The notes below the pieces were generated by a model. That model ran no database searches. It was not told the DNA's origin and worked only from the letters and a program-made list of their open reading frames with translations. Positions 32,320-43,982 of a DNA stretch of 64,000 nt are shown in pieces (positions within the stretch are counted from its first letter, which is position 1; each line of letters opens with the position of its first letter). The stretch is from Harmonia axyridis (Eukaryota > Arthropoda > Insecta > Coleoptera > Coccinellidae): assembly GCF_914767665.1 (NCBI RefSeq), contig NC_059508.1, forward strand, positions 1,922,001 to 1,986,000, read 5' to 3'. A program made the translations under genes and the position numbers.

Positions 32320-34007
32320 CTACGTGCAAATATACACATTATGCACCTCTTAAGAGTATAGGTGGAATATTATTCTTGGGAATAAAAACAATTATATTGA
32401 TCTATTTGATTTGAGAAACGTATAAAATGAAAAAATCTTCCTTGGAATGATTTTAGTGATTGAAATCTGAATCCCGAAGCATACATCTCCTTTTGAGAAA
32501 GGTTGTCATATGCTTCCCTAGAGAACCCAATCTTTCGAATCTAGCTTGTACATTCATTCGTAAATCTATTCTGACAGTACTTTGAATAACATGTAATCCC
32601 GTATCAGTCGCGAAATTGTGAGAAATCTATTTTGATGGATGCAATTGGGAGAGGTATGTTTCGATTTCATTTTTTTTTCGAATCAAATTCACAGCGCTGT
32701 AGATCTGTTTCGATTTTGATATGAGTTGATTAATTTACATTTTCGTAGATGTCTTCTTAAATTATGATATGTTGAGTTGAACGATGAAAAATAGCAGCTC
32801 ATATTAGGACCATTCAAGATGTAAATTAGGGGTATCGTGTGTATGATGACGATACCTTCAAAATGTTATGGATAGGAAATTCTAAATGTATCCCCGAACT
32901 GATTTTTCATCGTGTGTACTCAAAGTACATCCAAAATTACCATGTTTTTCAGATTTCCATATTGATTTCACAATAACTTTTTTACCATAACTAGCAAAAT
33001 TTTGTTTCAAAAAATATATTCAGCTTGTATTGTGAACTTTCTTTCAAAAAAAGCTGAATGAAGCTGAGCAATCAATTCTTCTCATATAACTGTTACCATT
33101 TAGATTAGGTGTTACATGATATGGTTAATTTGGAGGAACAAAGAGGTTGGTAGATAGAAAGTAATGAAGAATCACAATGAGACACTGAAGGAGCAATATC
33201 TCTTGAGTACTGGATCCATCTGAAACAAAATTATAACCTATTAGTTTTCTAACAATGCGATAAAATAGAAGAAGGACGAAAACACTCGCGTTTGAAGTTT
33301 TTGAGCGCAAGTTCATTCATGCGCCTATTGCTCCCTTGAAGGCTGCATACTTTACGTCAGTATTTTTTTAATTTTTGTACTAATATCAGCTTGGTTCCAA
33401 ACGATACTACTAGGTTGATATTTTTGTGAGTTTTTGCATTGATGATAAATATAGTTTTTTGTACAAAATGAAAATTTTGGTGGAAAAAGATGAATTAATG
33501 AGTGGTATATTTGAGGTGCCTCGATTATCATTATGGATTTAACATGTTGATGAATTCTTAGTTTCTGAAATTCGTTATGACCATACACAATAAAGTGGAA
33601 TTAACAATGTACTTTATTTCATTTACTAAGTTCCACAATGCATTTCCATCAAATAGAAGCCAATATCATTCAAAATGTTCTGAATAGATTAATTAATTCT
33701 GATCAATTGTTCAATTTCCACAATGCTTATTATAATATAGTAATTGCCCACCGTATCACCGGCTGGAATGATTCTTTGTGATTAGCCAATAACATTTTAT
33801 CTCAAAAAGGCATTGTGCATTTCACATAGAAATTTGAAATTGTATATAATCTGTCATTAAAACTCCTCTGATCCTATCTGAAAATTTCTCAAAGGAATCT
33901 ACCAACAAATTCTTTGAAGTAAGATTCCAATAGTGAAATTGCTGAAATTTTAACAAAATATTATTCCTGCATCGAGAATTTCAAAACACTGAAACTGTTT
34001 GTGGTAT
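32320..34007. other. Unassigned AT-rich DNA
   Basis: A strong minus-strand acceptor (TTTTGTTTCAG) at 33217 has no donor downstream in any open frame. Otherwise nothing. Confidence 0.35.
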
Positions 34008-34085
34008 ACAGGCTGTCCCGGGAAGAATGCGACAAACATAAATAAAGATCATCATGGACGACTCGTACCAAGAAGTAACAATCGT
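34008..34085 (+). repeat. Dispersed repeat fragment (TACAGGCTGTCCC...)
   Basis: TACAGGCTGTCCCGGGAAGA followed by ATGCGACAAAC and a GATCATCATGGACGAC block matches 63667-63750 closely. It is probably the end of one transposon family. Confidence 0.75.
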
Positions 34086-34099
34086 CTCAGTGCCTTCGT

Positions 34100-34270
34100 A
34101 CCCTGGCTGACTAATTGACTTGCTCTCTTACACCAACCATCAGGTTTCCCCATGATGACACCCAAGTAGCTGAAATCTGAGACTTGCTCTATTGATGAGG
34201 ACCTGGCTCCTTCGATATTACCAAACTTTTTGTTTTTTCGCTAGAGATCTTCATGTTGGGTCTTTCGTCT
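34100..34270 (-). pseudogene. Non-LTR RT C-terminal scrap (YLGV region)
   Basis: Minus-strand frames give NMKISSEKTKSLVISKEP, IEQVSDFSYLGVIM and VREQVN-like pieces separated by frameshifts. These are typical of the region after the RT domain of endonuclease-type non-LTR retrotransposons. It appears to be a different family from the RT core at 34440-34690. Confidence 0.65.
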
Positions 34271-34439
34271 TAATTTTTTAACGCTTGCTGCAGCCATTGT
34301 GAGCCGTAAGGCGAAATTTTCATTAGAAAGAGAAATAGAATATGTATTATTGAGTCAAAGCCAGAAGCCATCGGCCTTAGGTCCTTCAGCTCAGTAGAAC
34401 TAACATACACCCTATTCGATCCCCAAAAAAAAAAATTAT

Positions 34440-34690
34440 AAAAACGGCTCATAGTGAATGTTGTATAGGATAGGTGATCCTTGTGGTATGCCCAGTTTTG
34501 GGGAGAATGGAAATGATGTTGTTTTGTTTATTCTAACACGTAGTCTCCTGTTTTCTTGGAAGTTTTTAATAATGAGTAAAAGGGCTCTAGGCATCTTGAG
34601 TAGGTGTAGTTCAAATAAAAGATCTTTCTACCATATACTATCAAAGGCTTTGTTGATGTCTAGGTTTTATATTTTCATTGGATTTGATCC
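34440..34690 (-). pseudogene. Jockey-like reverse transcriptase core fragment
   Basis: One minus-strand frame reads LDINKAFDSIW, a stop, KDLLFELHLLKMPRALLLII, RRLRVRINKTTSFPFSPKLG and IPQGSPILYNIHYE. These correspond to RT block 3 (AFDxVWH) through block 4 (G(V/I)PQGS). The YADD box is missing. A single in-frame stop follows the tryptophan. Confidence 0.88.
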
Positions 34691-35346
34691 ATCGGAATGT
34701 CGCAAATTGTGCTCCTGATACAGTGTCAATATTATTTTTATTCCTACAGGGTACGATAAAAAGCTACACGGAAATATCAGAAACGAAAAAAAATCTTCCG
34801 GGAGCGAGTGCCACCCTTGAAAATCAGATGGCGGAAAATAACGGAATAACAGGGATGAATAGTAAAGGAGCCTACCCGATCTCCCCAGACCACAGAAATC
34901 CAAATGCACATTCGCTGTTCGGGATTGTAAAAATGCGAATGTTTTTCTTTGGCTGGGAAGCGAGTCTTCTTTGATTGGGTTAGAAGTTAATCCATCATGA
35001 ATTCAAACGATCTTATTCTATTTCATTCGTTTATAATTCTGAAATCCAAACCATTTACCCAACGTTTGAATGTGGACTCTTGACGTACTTGACTGGCTTC
35101 AGAGCGGAGATGGATTTTCAAATAAGCCCGACATTACTTTTACGGGGGCTTGGAGAAAATGTTTCTCACAAAGGGTTTTTCCATGGCAACGATTGGAGAA
35201 GCCTTATTCGAGATTCAGTAGAACTCTTCTTCCTTTTACAGATCAAATCGGCGGAGAGTGGTAGAGTGGTCAAAAGGAGCATTCCTTCAAATAGCATCGA
35301 GAAAAAATTTCCAGAATTTCGATTAATTTATTAAAAGCATACTTAC

Positions 35347-35381
35347 ACCCTCAACATCCTTGAACTGCACTTGATCATTTT
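35347..35381 (-). CDS. Candidate micro-exon (35 nt)
   Basis: The minus strand reads AATTTTTTTGGAG|AA, then 11 codons (NDQVQFKDVEG), then |GTAAGTATG, a near-perfect donor. Joined to the 41310 exon, the split codon becomes GAA (Glu). An upstream in-frame extension (KNENFFGE) is also open, so the acceptor choice is uncertain. Confidence 0.3.
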
Positions 35382-35883
35382 CTCCAAAAAAATTCTCATT
35401 CTTTTATTCTTCAAGGTGTATTACCCAGTTTCCTATATTTCGTTCAGGGTTTGAGTGAACAAGAAGAGTGTAAATCTGATTACTCAAGAAATTGTCGTGG
35501 ATTTCTCATTCCAAGAGTTTACTCTGAAGAATTTTTCAAAATTCTTGTTTCGATCATTTCGTATAAAAAATGAAAAGAAAGAATACTGACAAATAATATC
35601 ACGGGAAGTGTTAGAACAAGATAGACAAAGGAAATACAATATAGGAGTACAGAAAAAATTGAACCAAATATCTATTTAAACAAGGAGAATTGCAATTATA
35701 ACAATATGGTTTATTAGTTTCTCTTTTTTTCCAGCTTGATGAATCTTATAAGACGAAATCTAGTAGAAGGTTTGAACTAGGGCCGTTTTGAAATCTGAAT
35801 GAAATTCATAACTGTAAAACAATAGGGCCATGCCATTTGCAGCGGAAAATTTTATCGTTAGTACCAAGCTTCAAAAGATGCGT

Positions 35884-35999
35884 TTTATTTCACCAAATTT
35901 CATTCAAATCGTTGCCATATTTTGTGAGAAAAGCTCTGGATAATGACGAAAAGGTTTCTCGAGTAGACTCTTGGATTCTACAGATTTCTAAATGTTACA
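35884..35999 (+). repeat. Left copy of ~115-bp direct repeat bracketing a mariner
   Basis: From TTTCACCAAATTTCATTC to CAGATTTCTAAATGTTA. It matches 37195-37306 over its length with moderate divergence. Confidence 0.9.
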
Positions 36000-37194
36000 T
36001 AGGCGTGCAACTTTGTTTCCGCCGTTTTTTCCGAAATTCGAGGCTTGATTGTAAGAAACTAGTCATACATTTATGATTCAAAGTATTGTCCATCGATGGT
36101 AACTACTTTCTACCATCTTTCAGGCAGTTTTCGAATTCCCGCGTTGTAAAAACTTGTCATCTTTTGAAGCGATCCATGAATTGATCCAATTTTTTACTTT
36201 TTCATAAGACCGGAAGTGCTGGTCAACCAGCCCGTGTGCCATTGATCGGGACAAGTGATAGTCCGAGGAAGCAACGTCTGGAGAATACGGTGGGTGGGAT
36301 AGGACTTCCCATTTCAACGTTTCCAAGGTTGTCTTGATTTTCACTGATCGGCTCAAACGCATTAATTGCGTTCGATAACGATCGCCTGTCATTGTTTCAG
36401 TCGGTTTTAACAACTTTTAATACACTACGCTACCACCAAATACAGAGCATGACCTTGGAACCGTGAATATTCGGTTTGGCCGTTGACGTGGAAGCATGAC
36501 TGGGATATCCCCATAATTTTCTGCGCTTGGGATTATCGTAATGAACCGATTTTTCGTCTACAGTCACAATGCGATGCAGAAAAACCTTCCGTCTTTGCCT
36601 TGCAAGCAGCTGGTCACAAGCAACCAAACGCCGTTCGACATCTTTCAGCTTCAACTCGTACGGCACTCAATTTCCTTGTTTCTGTATCATTCCCATGACT
36701 TTCTGGCTTTTTGGAATGGCTTGTTGCGTCACTCCTAATGATCCTGCCAATTCTTGTTGTGCTTGACATAAGTCTTGATCAAGTAACGCCTCCAATTCTG
36801 CATCATCGAAAACCTTCTCTCTTCTGTCGCGATGCTGGTCTTCGACGTCAAATCACCGTTCTTGAAGCGTTGAAACCACTCTCGACACGTTCTTTCACTA
36901 ATAGCGGCATCACCATAGGTATTTGAGAGCATTCGATGAGCCTCAGCCGCAGATTTCCTCATATTAAAGCAGATAATTAAAACCTCTCGTGAATGAAGAG
37001 AATTTGGCTCGTAAGCTGGCATGTTTAATCGAGAACAACTTTATGATTCAGACACAAATCGACTAATATTTCGATGGCGTTATGTTAACAAATACCTAAG
37101 CTTATTGAATGACATCTACGATCTATTTATTTCATCTAGCATTCACCCCTATAGCCATCCATTGCAAAACGGCGGAAGCAGAGATGTACACCTA
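36000..37194 (-). mobile_element. mariner family A, copy 5 (defective)
   Basis: TIRs are at both ends with TA. Minus-strand pieces are 36735-37022 (AYEPNSLHSREVLIICFN, MRKSAAEAHRMLSNTYGD, CREWFQRFKNGD: the bipartite helix-turn-helix N-terminus), 36430-36666 (first catalytic Asp in VTVDEKSVHYD, then HASTSTAKPNIHGSKVM) and 36120-36413 (SPDVASSDYHL, third Asp). A deletion after RSVKI removes the second catalytic Asp. The element lies between two copies of a 115-bp repeat. Confidence 0.95.
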
Positions 37195-37306
37195 ATATTT
37201 CACCAAATTTCATTCAAATCGTTCTCATGATTTCTTAAAAAAATTCGGAGTGATGACGATAAGGTTTATCGAGTAGTCTTTTGGATTATACAGATTTCTA
37301 AATGTT
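37195..37306 (+). repeat. Right copy of ~115-bp direct repeat
   Basis: Starts within two bases of the mariner's right TA and repeats the sequence left of the mariner. This is far longer than a mariner target duplication. Confidence 0.9.
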
Positions 37307-38039
37307 AGCTTAAGGGTTAACTTTTTTTGTATTCCATCTATTCTATATATTTCTTTTATTCTATCTTTTTTGCATCTAGAACTTTCCACCCAACCCCTGT
37401 AAAACGGAGAAGTCTGCACGCATTGCGCGTTGCACACATTTATGTATGGGGATCTCGGCCTGGGAATAAATGGGACGAAAATCTGTTTTTCTTGGTTCAT
37501 CAAACGATCACTACTTCCCCTATTCAGGTCAGGATTCAAATAACACAGATACGTGATATGAATTTTGATATATATATATTGGAAAGTTGAGAATATCGAG
37601 TCAAATTTTAAGTGCACTATTGGCGTAACAGGTGGTTGGAATTACAGTGGTTTACAAGCAATATTTCCGATGGCTAGATATGGGGTAATTCCCAAAGATC
37701 AATATATCCGCACCACCGGCTGTTCAGTCTACAGATTATCTTCATTAGGAGAGAAGCACGTTCTGTGAGTGGAGGTATTTTTAGGAGATACTGGATGTGC
37801 ATTAGAGAAATATTCAATTTGTTCTGTCAAAGTTGATGGAGCAGGTGCTCTGGTTATAAGATAAATACTCGATATATGGTGGAGCAAGACTGACTAGATG
37901 CTATCACGAAAATAAATGAACATCCTTGGAAACTGTAGACATTCTTCTCGCTTTTCTTATTCCAACAGAAATCGATGCACGTTCATCGATGATAATAAAT
38001 ATACTAACATTGCATTTAGAAATTACAAGTTTTAAGTTT
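37307..38039. other. Unassigned DNA
   Basis: A 130-residue minus frame (37225-37617) begins inside the 115-bp repeat and overlaps + frames. It has no recognised domain. No feature is supported. Confidence 0.35.
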
Positions 38040-38219
38040 TTTCTTATTCCGGTCTTTTATACAATAAGTTTCATAAATTGAAGTGTTTTTGCAAGGTTCT
38101 TAATTTTCCATGTATTTGATTAATAAATATGTCATGACATTGAGAAACTACTACTTGACTTGATTCCAAGTCAAGCTTAGTAAAGTAGCTTGAAAATCAA
38201 GTCAAGCCGTTAATCTCTA
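38040..38219 (+). mobile_element. hAT family B 3' end, copy 3 (fragment)
   Basis: Contains ATACAATAAGTTTCATAAATT and AAGTGTTTTTGCAAGGTTCTT, then the palindromic terminus CTACTTGACTTGATTCCAAG and GTCAAGCCGTTAATCTCTAA. This matches 44450-44671, 50590-50735 and (inverted) 21860-22080. The 5' part is missing. Confidence 0.85.
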
Positions 38220-38539
38220 ATTACAATCTCTCAACAGAGTAAAGAGTTTTTCAAAAGGAATGATACACTTTAAAGTGGTTATGTTATAATGTTAACACTG
38301 GGTAGTTCTTTTGACGTTTCTTATGTCAGTTGTGTTCAGTTGGTTTTGCCATTCAATCATAAAAAGAAACATGACTCAACAAGCTTTAGGAATTGTGTAA
38401 TTGTTGTATCGAAATTAGTCCTCATTCGTGAATATTCAGAGAAATTGGAGAAGAATTCATATGCGATATTTATTCAGTAAAGTAAGTCACTATACATCGT
38501 ATAGTTAAAAAATTTGTAAGGAAATTTTGCTTTGGCTAA

Positions 38540-39478
38540 AATATTTCTTTTTGAAGGAAAAAAATACAGTCGAAGCAAAATCTTGGCTTGGTGAAGAGTT
38601 TCCGGGGTCTGCACCAGGAAAATCAACCATCATTGATTGGTATGCTGAGTTTAAACGTGGTGAAATGAGCACCGAAGACGGTTAACGCAGTGAACGCCCA
38701 AAAGAGGCTGCCACCGACAAAAAAATCAAAAAGTTCACAAAATAAATTTGAAGGACCGTAAAGTGAAGTAGATCGAGATAGCAGACATTGTGAAGATATC
38801 ATCTGAATGTGTACATCATAACATTCACGAATATTTGTACATGAGAAAGCTGTGTGCAAAATGGTTGCCGCGCGAGCTTACAATCGATCTTAAGCAACCA
38901 CGTGTTAATGATTCTGAGCAGTGTTTGAAGCTGTTTGAGTGCAATAAACCTGAATTTTTGCGTGGATATGTGCCAATGGATGAAACTTCAGAGTCCAATC
39001 GACAGTCAGCTGAGTGGACTGCACACGATGAACCGAATCCAAAGCGAGGAAAAACACAACAGTCAGCTGGCAAGGTTATGGCATCAGTATTCTGGGATGC
39101 GCAAGGTATAATATTCATTTATTACCCCGAAAAGGGTCAGACCATCAACAGTGATTATTATATAGCGTTATTGGATCGTTTAAAGGATGAAATCGTTAAA
39201 ATACGGCCCCATTTGAAGAAAAAAAGTTCTTTTTTCATCAAGACAATGCGTCACAAATCAATGAAAATGAAAATCAATGACAAAATTGCATGAATTGGGC
39301 TTCAAATTGCTTTCGCACCCACCGTATTCACCAGATCTGGCCCCCAGCGACTTTTTCCAGTTCTCAGACCTAAAAAGAATGCTCGTTGGAAAAAAAAAAT
39401 TAGCGCCATTGAAGAAAAAATTGCCGAATGTGAGGACTACTTTGAAGCGAGGCCGGGGACTTTTCAATTGGCCTGTTA
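38540..39478 (+). mobile_element. Himar1-like mariner, copy 2 (5' truncated, internal deletions)
   Basis: Begins inside the transposase at FLKEKNTVEAKSWLGEEFPG. 38790-39293 encodes HNIHEYLYMRKLCAKWLPRE, GYVPMDET (first Asp) directly joined to SESNRQSAEW (WLHHFTP deleted), VFWDAQGIIFIYYPEKGQT and YYIALLDRLKDEI. 39277-39504 encodes SHPPYSPDLAPSDFFQFSDL (third Asp). The C-terminus is deleted and fused straight to an intact right TIR, GGCCGGGGACTTTTCAATTG followed by GCCTGTTA. Confidence 0.93.
38790..39293 (+). pseudogene. Himar1-like transposase fragment (copy 2)
   Basis: A 167-residue open frame, the longest in the window. It covers the end of the DNA-binding region through the RNase H-like core as far as the region of the second Asp, where FHQDNAPCHKS is frameshifted to FIKTMRHKSM. 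It cannot be catalytic without the second Asp. Confidence 0.9.
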
Positions 39479-40369
39479 TAACATGCAATGAGGTGTTCAA
39501 ATAAATTCGAAAACGAAAACTTGAAACTATCAGTTGTGTTAGGAATCTGTAATATTCTGCTGAAAAAAATCTAAAAAAGGTTGGTTCTCAACTATACCAT
39601 CAAATGTTATTCATTGAGATTTCTCTCAGCCGAAGAAATTTTTAATACGGTCCTCATCAAATGAGATTAATTACCACCAGACTAAGTTAACGTCCGTTTG
39701 GAGGTTATGAAGCTTTAAAATATAATTTAATGAATCTAATTTTCTCAGTTTTATGAAGTCGCCTTCAACCTATAGAGAAAAAATACTGAATTGCAATCAA
39801 TTCCATATTGAAGGAAAATAAATAGGAAAGTTCTGCCGGAGATTCCAAATTTCAATATTTATTTAATTGATCGATAATTCAATGAGGTTTTCAGAGTATA
39901 ATTTTGTTATTCACGAACGGCATGTTGATCAGATTATCTGATCGGAAATTGGGTTATCACCAAATTCAACTTATCCTTTTCCATCAAATTTGCATTTGCC
40001 ACTGAAGGATTTATTTCACTGCCCAACATTAAAATATTCAAGCTCATTTGTAAGCATAATTAGTACAAATATCTGTTTAATGAAAATCACGTTAAGTAGC
40101 TTCGTCCAGCTTATTTTATAGGGAAATAGCACATGAATTACTCTAAAAGACAATATAAAACACTATTTTGCTAGTTTCATTATGCTTAAATTCGTATCTT
40201 ACATTCATCAATCTTTGATAATATTGATAGGAAATGTTATTTCGATGCAATATTGTAAATATAATGGAATGATCCATTTTAATTCTGCCTGTTATGTGAT
40301 AAATTTGATTGATGCTGACGAAGCATCATATAAATTATTCAATGAGACACAATTTTTCCATTTGAAAGT
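39479..40369. other. Unassigned AT-rich DNA
   Basis: No gene, terminal repeat or RNA motif recognised. Confidence 0.35.
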
Positions 40370-40800
40370 TAACATTCAGCCATTATGTACGGAAAATTAC
40401 ATCATTCACATGATCACAACGACTTTTTATCACTTTTTAATCACTTTTCAACATACATTTGGCTGTATTTCGTTAATTGTACGCTGAATATTGATTTTTG
40501 ATTGCTAAATTGTTATTGGATCATCAGTATACACTTGTGACTTAACATATTCCCAAAGAAAGCAATCACATGGTGTTAAATCACATGATCTGGAAGGATA
40601 ATTAACTTGACCATCTCTTGAGATAATTTCCCCACCAAATGATGTTTTACATAAATCAGGAGTCTGTGTGACAAGTGGTATTTTTGAAACCACATATCCT
40701 TCAAATTATTTCCAAAACCAGCAAGTAAAATATATTTTTTTAAAATTCTCCATGTTGTTGTTTGGGAAAGATTTTATTCTTGAGAACGAAGTAGAACCGC
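40370..40800 (-). pseudogene. Tc1/IS630-type transposase remnant
   Basis: Minus-strand pieces in order are TTTWRILKK (end of helix-turn-helix), FGGEIISRDGQVNYPSRSCD, LTPCDCFLWEYVKSQVYTDD (DDE_3-type catalytic block, normally PPRSCDLTPLDFFLWG) and INIQRTINEIQPNVC. This order is that of the insect DDE_3 transposases. The central part with the first two catalytic residues is deleted. No TIRs were found. Confidence 0.78.
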
Positions 40801-40929
40801 TAAATTTGGATATTCTCCTATACTACCTGCTATTAAATGGATTTTATTTTGTGTGCGTGGATTTCTTTGTCGTGAGTAATATGAGAATACATCAATATTA
40901 TTTCATACAAAATATTGAAGCTGACTTCA

Positions 40930-41150
40930 GATAGTCTAGATGGAATAATTTCAAACATGCCTACTGGTAACCCCCTTTTCTCAAAGTCATGTTGGAAAGG
41001 AAACTGTTGAAATGACCGCATCATACTAGCTTCATCTAATGGGAAAATTTTCTCTGTTCCTTGCATTACATATCTACCTACTATATCGAGACGTATCATT
41101 GCCAACATTGTTTTGATTGCCATATCCCTAGTACTGATTTCTTCCTCAGA
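40930..41150 (-). CDS. Unidentified open frame (possible exon or unknown ORF)
   Basis: The minus strand is open from TATGAATTTCTCC down through EEEISTRDMAIKTMLAMIRL, DIVGRYVMQGTEKIFPLDEA, SMMRSFQQFPFQHDFEKRGL and PVGMFEIIP. The composition is protein-like, not low complexity. A weak acceptor (TTTTCTGAG|GAAGAA) precedes it; no strong donor follows. It is not recognised and could be an exon or part of an unknown mobile element ORF. Confidence 0.25.
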
Positions 41151-41309
41151 AAATTGGAGAAATTCATATTTTTATATGTTAGGACACCAATTTCATTAAT
41201 TTAGGTAATTCAAGAAAGCGTGTGCAGATCACATTGAAGCATTCGATTTTTGTTTAGGTGCTCAAAATAAGTGCAAAAAAGATCTACTTGTGCAAAAAAG
41301 CGTATATAC

Positions 41310-41462
41310 CTGAGGTTTTGGAACCTGATGGAAAGTACAGCCCTAGGCCTGTATCCTCTTCTGGTGGATGTTGATACATCTCCTTTTCTGAGGAAGATAC
41401 CATTATAACTTTCGGTTTTTCGTCTTGGGTAACGGATCTGCTCACATTGCGTTTTGATATAT
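41310..41462 (-). CDS. Candidate internal exon (153 nt)
   Basis: The minus-strand acceptor GTACCTTTCGTTCCAG|AT and donor AAAACCTCAG|GTATAT enclose 153 nt. These are open as two bases, 50 codons and one base: ISKRNVSRSVTQDEKPKVIM, VSSSEKEMYQHPPEEDTGLG, LYFPSGSKTS. The segment is hydrophilic, rich in Ser, Glu and Lys, and probably disordered. Phase (1-1) is compatible with 54210-54272 upstream and 35347-35381 downstream. The protein family is not recognised. Confidence 0.42.
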
Positions 41463-43245
41463 CTGGAACGAAAGGTACCATCAGTACCGACGCAATATGA
41501 TAATAACAAAATTTCGAAATGTCCAATTGTTCATTACGTAGCAAACAAATCAGTATTCGATGGAGCATAAATCAAAAAGTTCAAATTAGGAACGAAACAA
41601 TTAACTCTTGAAAAAATTGTGATGTGGTCTTCTTGAGTTACCTTAATATAAATTTCGAAGTGATTAGTGAAACAATTATTATTGCCTCCCATCAAGATGC
41701 AATTCACTTAATCAACAATTGATTATCGTGTTGAAATATAAAGTTGGATCGATTGGAGTGTTGAGAACAAATTAGGTATTTTATTTTAATTTTTCAGTTA
41801 ATATTTAATACTTGACAAAAGATCCCAAAGGTTGTATTAGAGAGAGTTGGGTTTGAACTCCAATAAAATGATATACATTATCACGTGATGAGAAACGAAC
41901 TGGATTGACAGAACGATGACGTCAATTCAATGTAAACACTTATGTCATTTGTCATTTTCGTTCCTTGAAGTTGAGTATTTAGCTGAAAATCTAGATATTT
42001 TCTATAATAAGGTTTGCTGGCTATTTGGGAACTCTGAACAGATTAATTTTTCCTGTAGAAAGATCATCAACAACTTATAGGGCATTGCTTTCTATTCTTT
42101 AGATCACTATAGCAAAATTGTGAATAGAAGTGATCGTTATAATGAAATACCCTCAGAAAATATAAGCTCATTATTCACACAAAAACAGTTGAGTTGAAAA
42201 TTGAGGCTTTCATATATTCATATATTCAAGTAACGTCACTAAAAAAGTTAAAATTACGTTTTAGCGGAAATATTCGAATGAATTGAAAATATCCAGTTTT
42301 ATATTTCCAATAAACATCACTAAATAATTGAGAAGATTTGAAACATTTCTCAATTAGCCTATTATATATGAAAGAACAAATGTCCTATACGACTTTGATG
42401 ACACAAGCAAAACTTTCAATAGCAAATTTTCCGAACTGCCTTGTCTTAATCTATGTCCTACAAACCTTCAAAGATGCCAACCGTAGTTGTAAACGAACCA
42501 TCAAGTGAAAAACGACTAGGCCAATTCAGAATATATTGAAAAATACTGACGAGAATGTGGCAAAATTTGCTGCAAAATAATAGAGATATCTAACAAAAAC
42601 CTTGATACATGCTGAACTGAGCTGACAGATAGATATTCATCGCAAACCTTTTATTGCAATACCTGAGGTGAGATAAGGGGGAGAAATAGCGTTCCCCTTA
42701 AATTTTCATTAAAGTCGCTCCCTAAGATTTTTCAGCAGGTAGAGAGGGCACTAAAAATGGTAATAGCTCTTAGATATTCATTATTCATTGATTAGTCTCA
42801 AAAATTCAATCGAACCCATTCAGTGCTTAGTCGACTAAAAGCACGAAAGTATTAAAAACTCCGAAAAGTTCGAACCATTGAGAAAAAGTTCCCTAGCGAA
42901 AATCCACCCTATTTCTGTCATGCTGATGTCGTCGTAAAACAGTTTTAACAGCTGTGAATGGCAATCCATTGTATACAGGGATGGAACTTCTCATGATATC
43001 CAGATTTGTTCGCAGAACATTTGAATCGGATGAATTATTTCATATCGATATTTTTTATCGGCAACTAAATCAAATCTTTTATTTTTTACAGCAACGATTC
43101 TATGCATCTTTCAGCTCTGCTCCTCAACACACTAAATTCACTTCTACCAGATTAAATTAATCCCTCAAAATGGACGTTTTATTTGTCGCTTAAAATATAA
43201 CTCTACTTTGATAACCTAAAATATTTTAGTGTTCTGTATATAAAA
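41463..43245. other. Unassigned AT-rich DNA
   Basis: Nothing supported. There is a TACAGGGTGAGTC end at 43246 without a partner. Confidence 0.35.
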
Positions 43246-43429
43246 TACAGGGTGAGTCAATAGTGCTCGATCGGTCGATAAATCATGGAAATTCTAGGCT
43301 AGGAGAATGGTCCAAATTTTGACGGAATTGATAACATGAATGCCCTGAACTTTTTTATTCTGTTCTATAATCTAATGAGTAGTCCAGTCTTGGTCAATTG
43401 TTCTACAGCATTTAGATTATTGTACGTCT

Positions 43430-43850
43430 CTCTCATTCAATTTGAAATCGAATGTCATCAGCAGACTACAAATAGTCCTGAATAGAGGCATTAGAATGGT
43501 TTTTAAATATGTAGAAGAACACCAATCAAATCAATGTTAAAGGCACTAAATTTGATGAATGTCGGACGAAGAACCTATTTCAAAACGTGAGATCTCATAT
43601 ACAAAATTGAATATAAAATGTTACCAGATCATTTATCTGAGAAAATCAGGTATGCTGCTGGGGTGCATCCGTATGATACCAGAAATCAAAACTGAAGAAC
43701 TGCAACAAATATATTACCTTAAAAAATTATCAATATCAAGTCTTGAGGAGCACTATTTTTGAGAAATGTTCCTTCATTTTATTATTTTGAAGTTAAAACT
43801 ACTAATTTTTACTGAATAAAGAAATATTCTTATTATTATCATCATCAAAA
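43430..43850 (+). pseudogene. Non-LTR retrotransposon 3' end
   Basis: Frames give RLQIVLNRGIRMVFKY, then after a frameshift MLKALNLMNVGRRTYFKT, DLIYKIEYKMLPDHLSEKIR and YAAGVHPYDTRNQN. This order (N-x-x-x-R, LN-x-M-V-x-x-R, M-L-P-x-x-L, Y-x-TRN) is that of the C-terminal part of Jockey/CR1-like ORF2. The end is followed by a 3' UTR with AATAAA (43816) and a run of ATTATTATCATCATC. Confidence 0.82.
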
Positions 43851-43982
43851 TTAATAGTTTTTCGAATAATTCAAATAATTATTTCTTGTTTTCCATACGG
43901 AGTCTAGCAGTATACATACAGTTTCAAAGGGATAAGTTTACCCAACTCTCTTAATACCTGAGTTTCTGATGATGGTTTCAGT

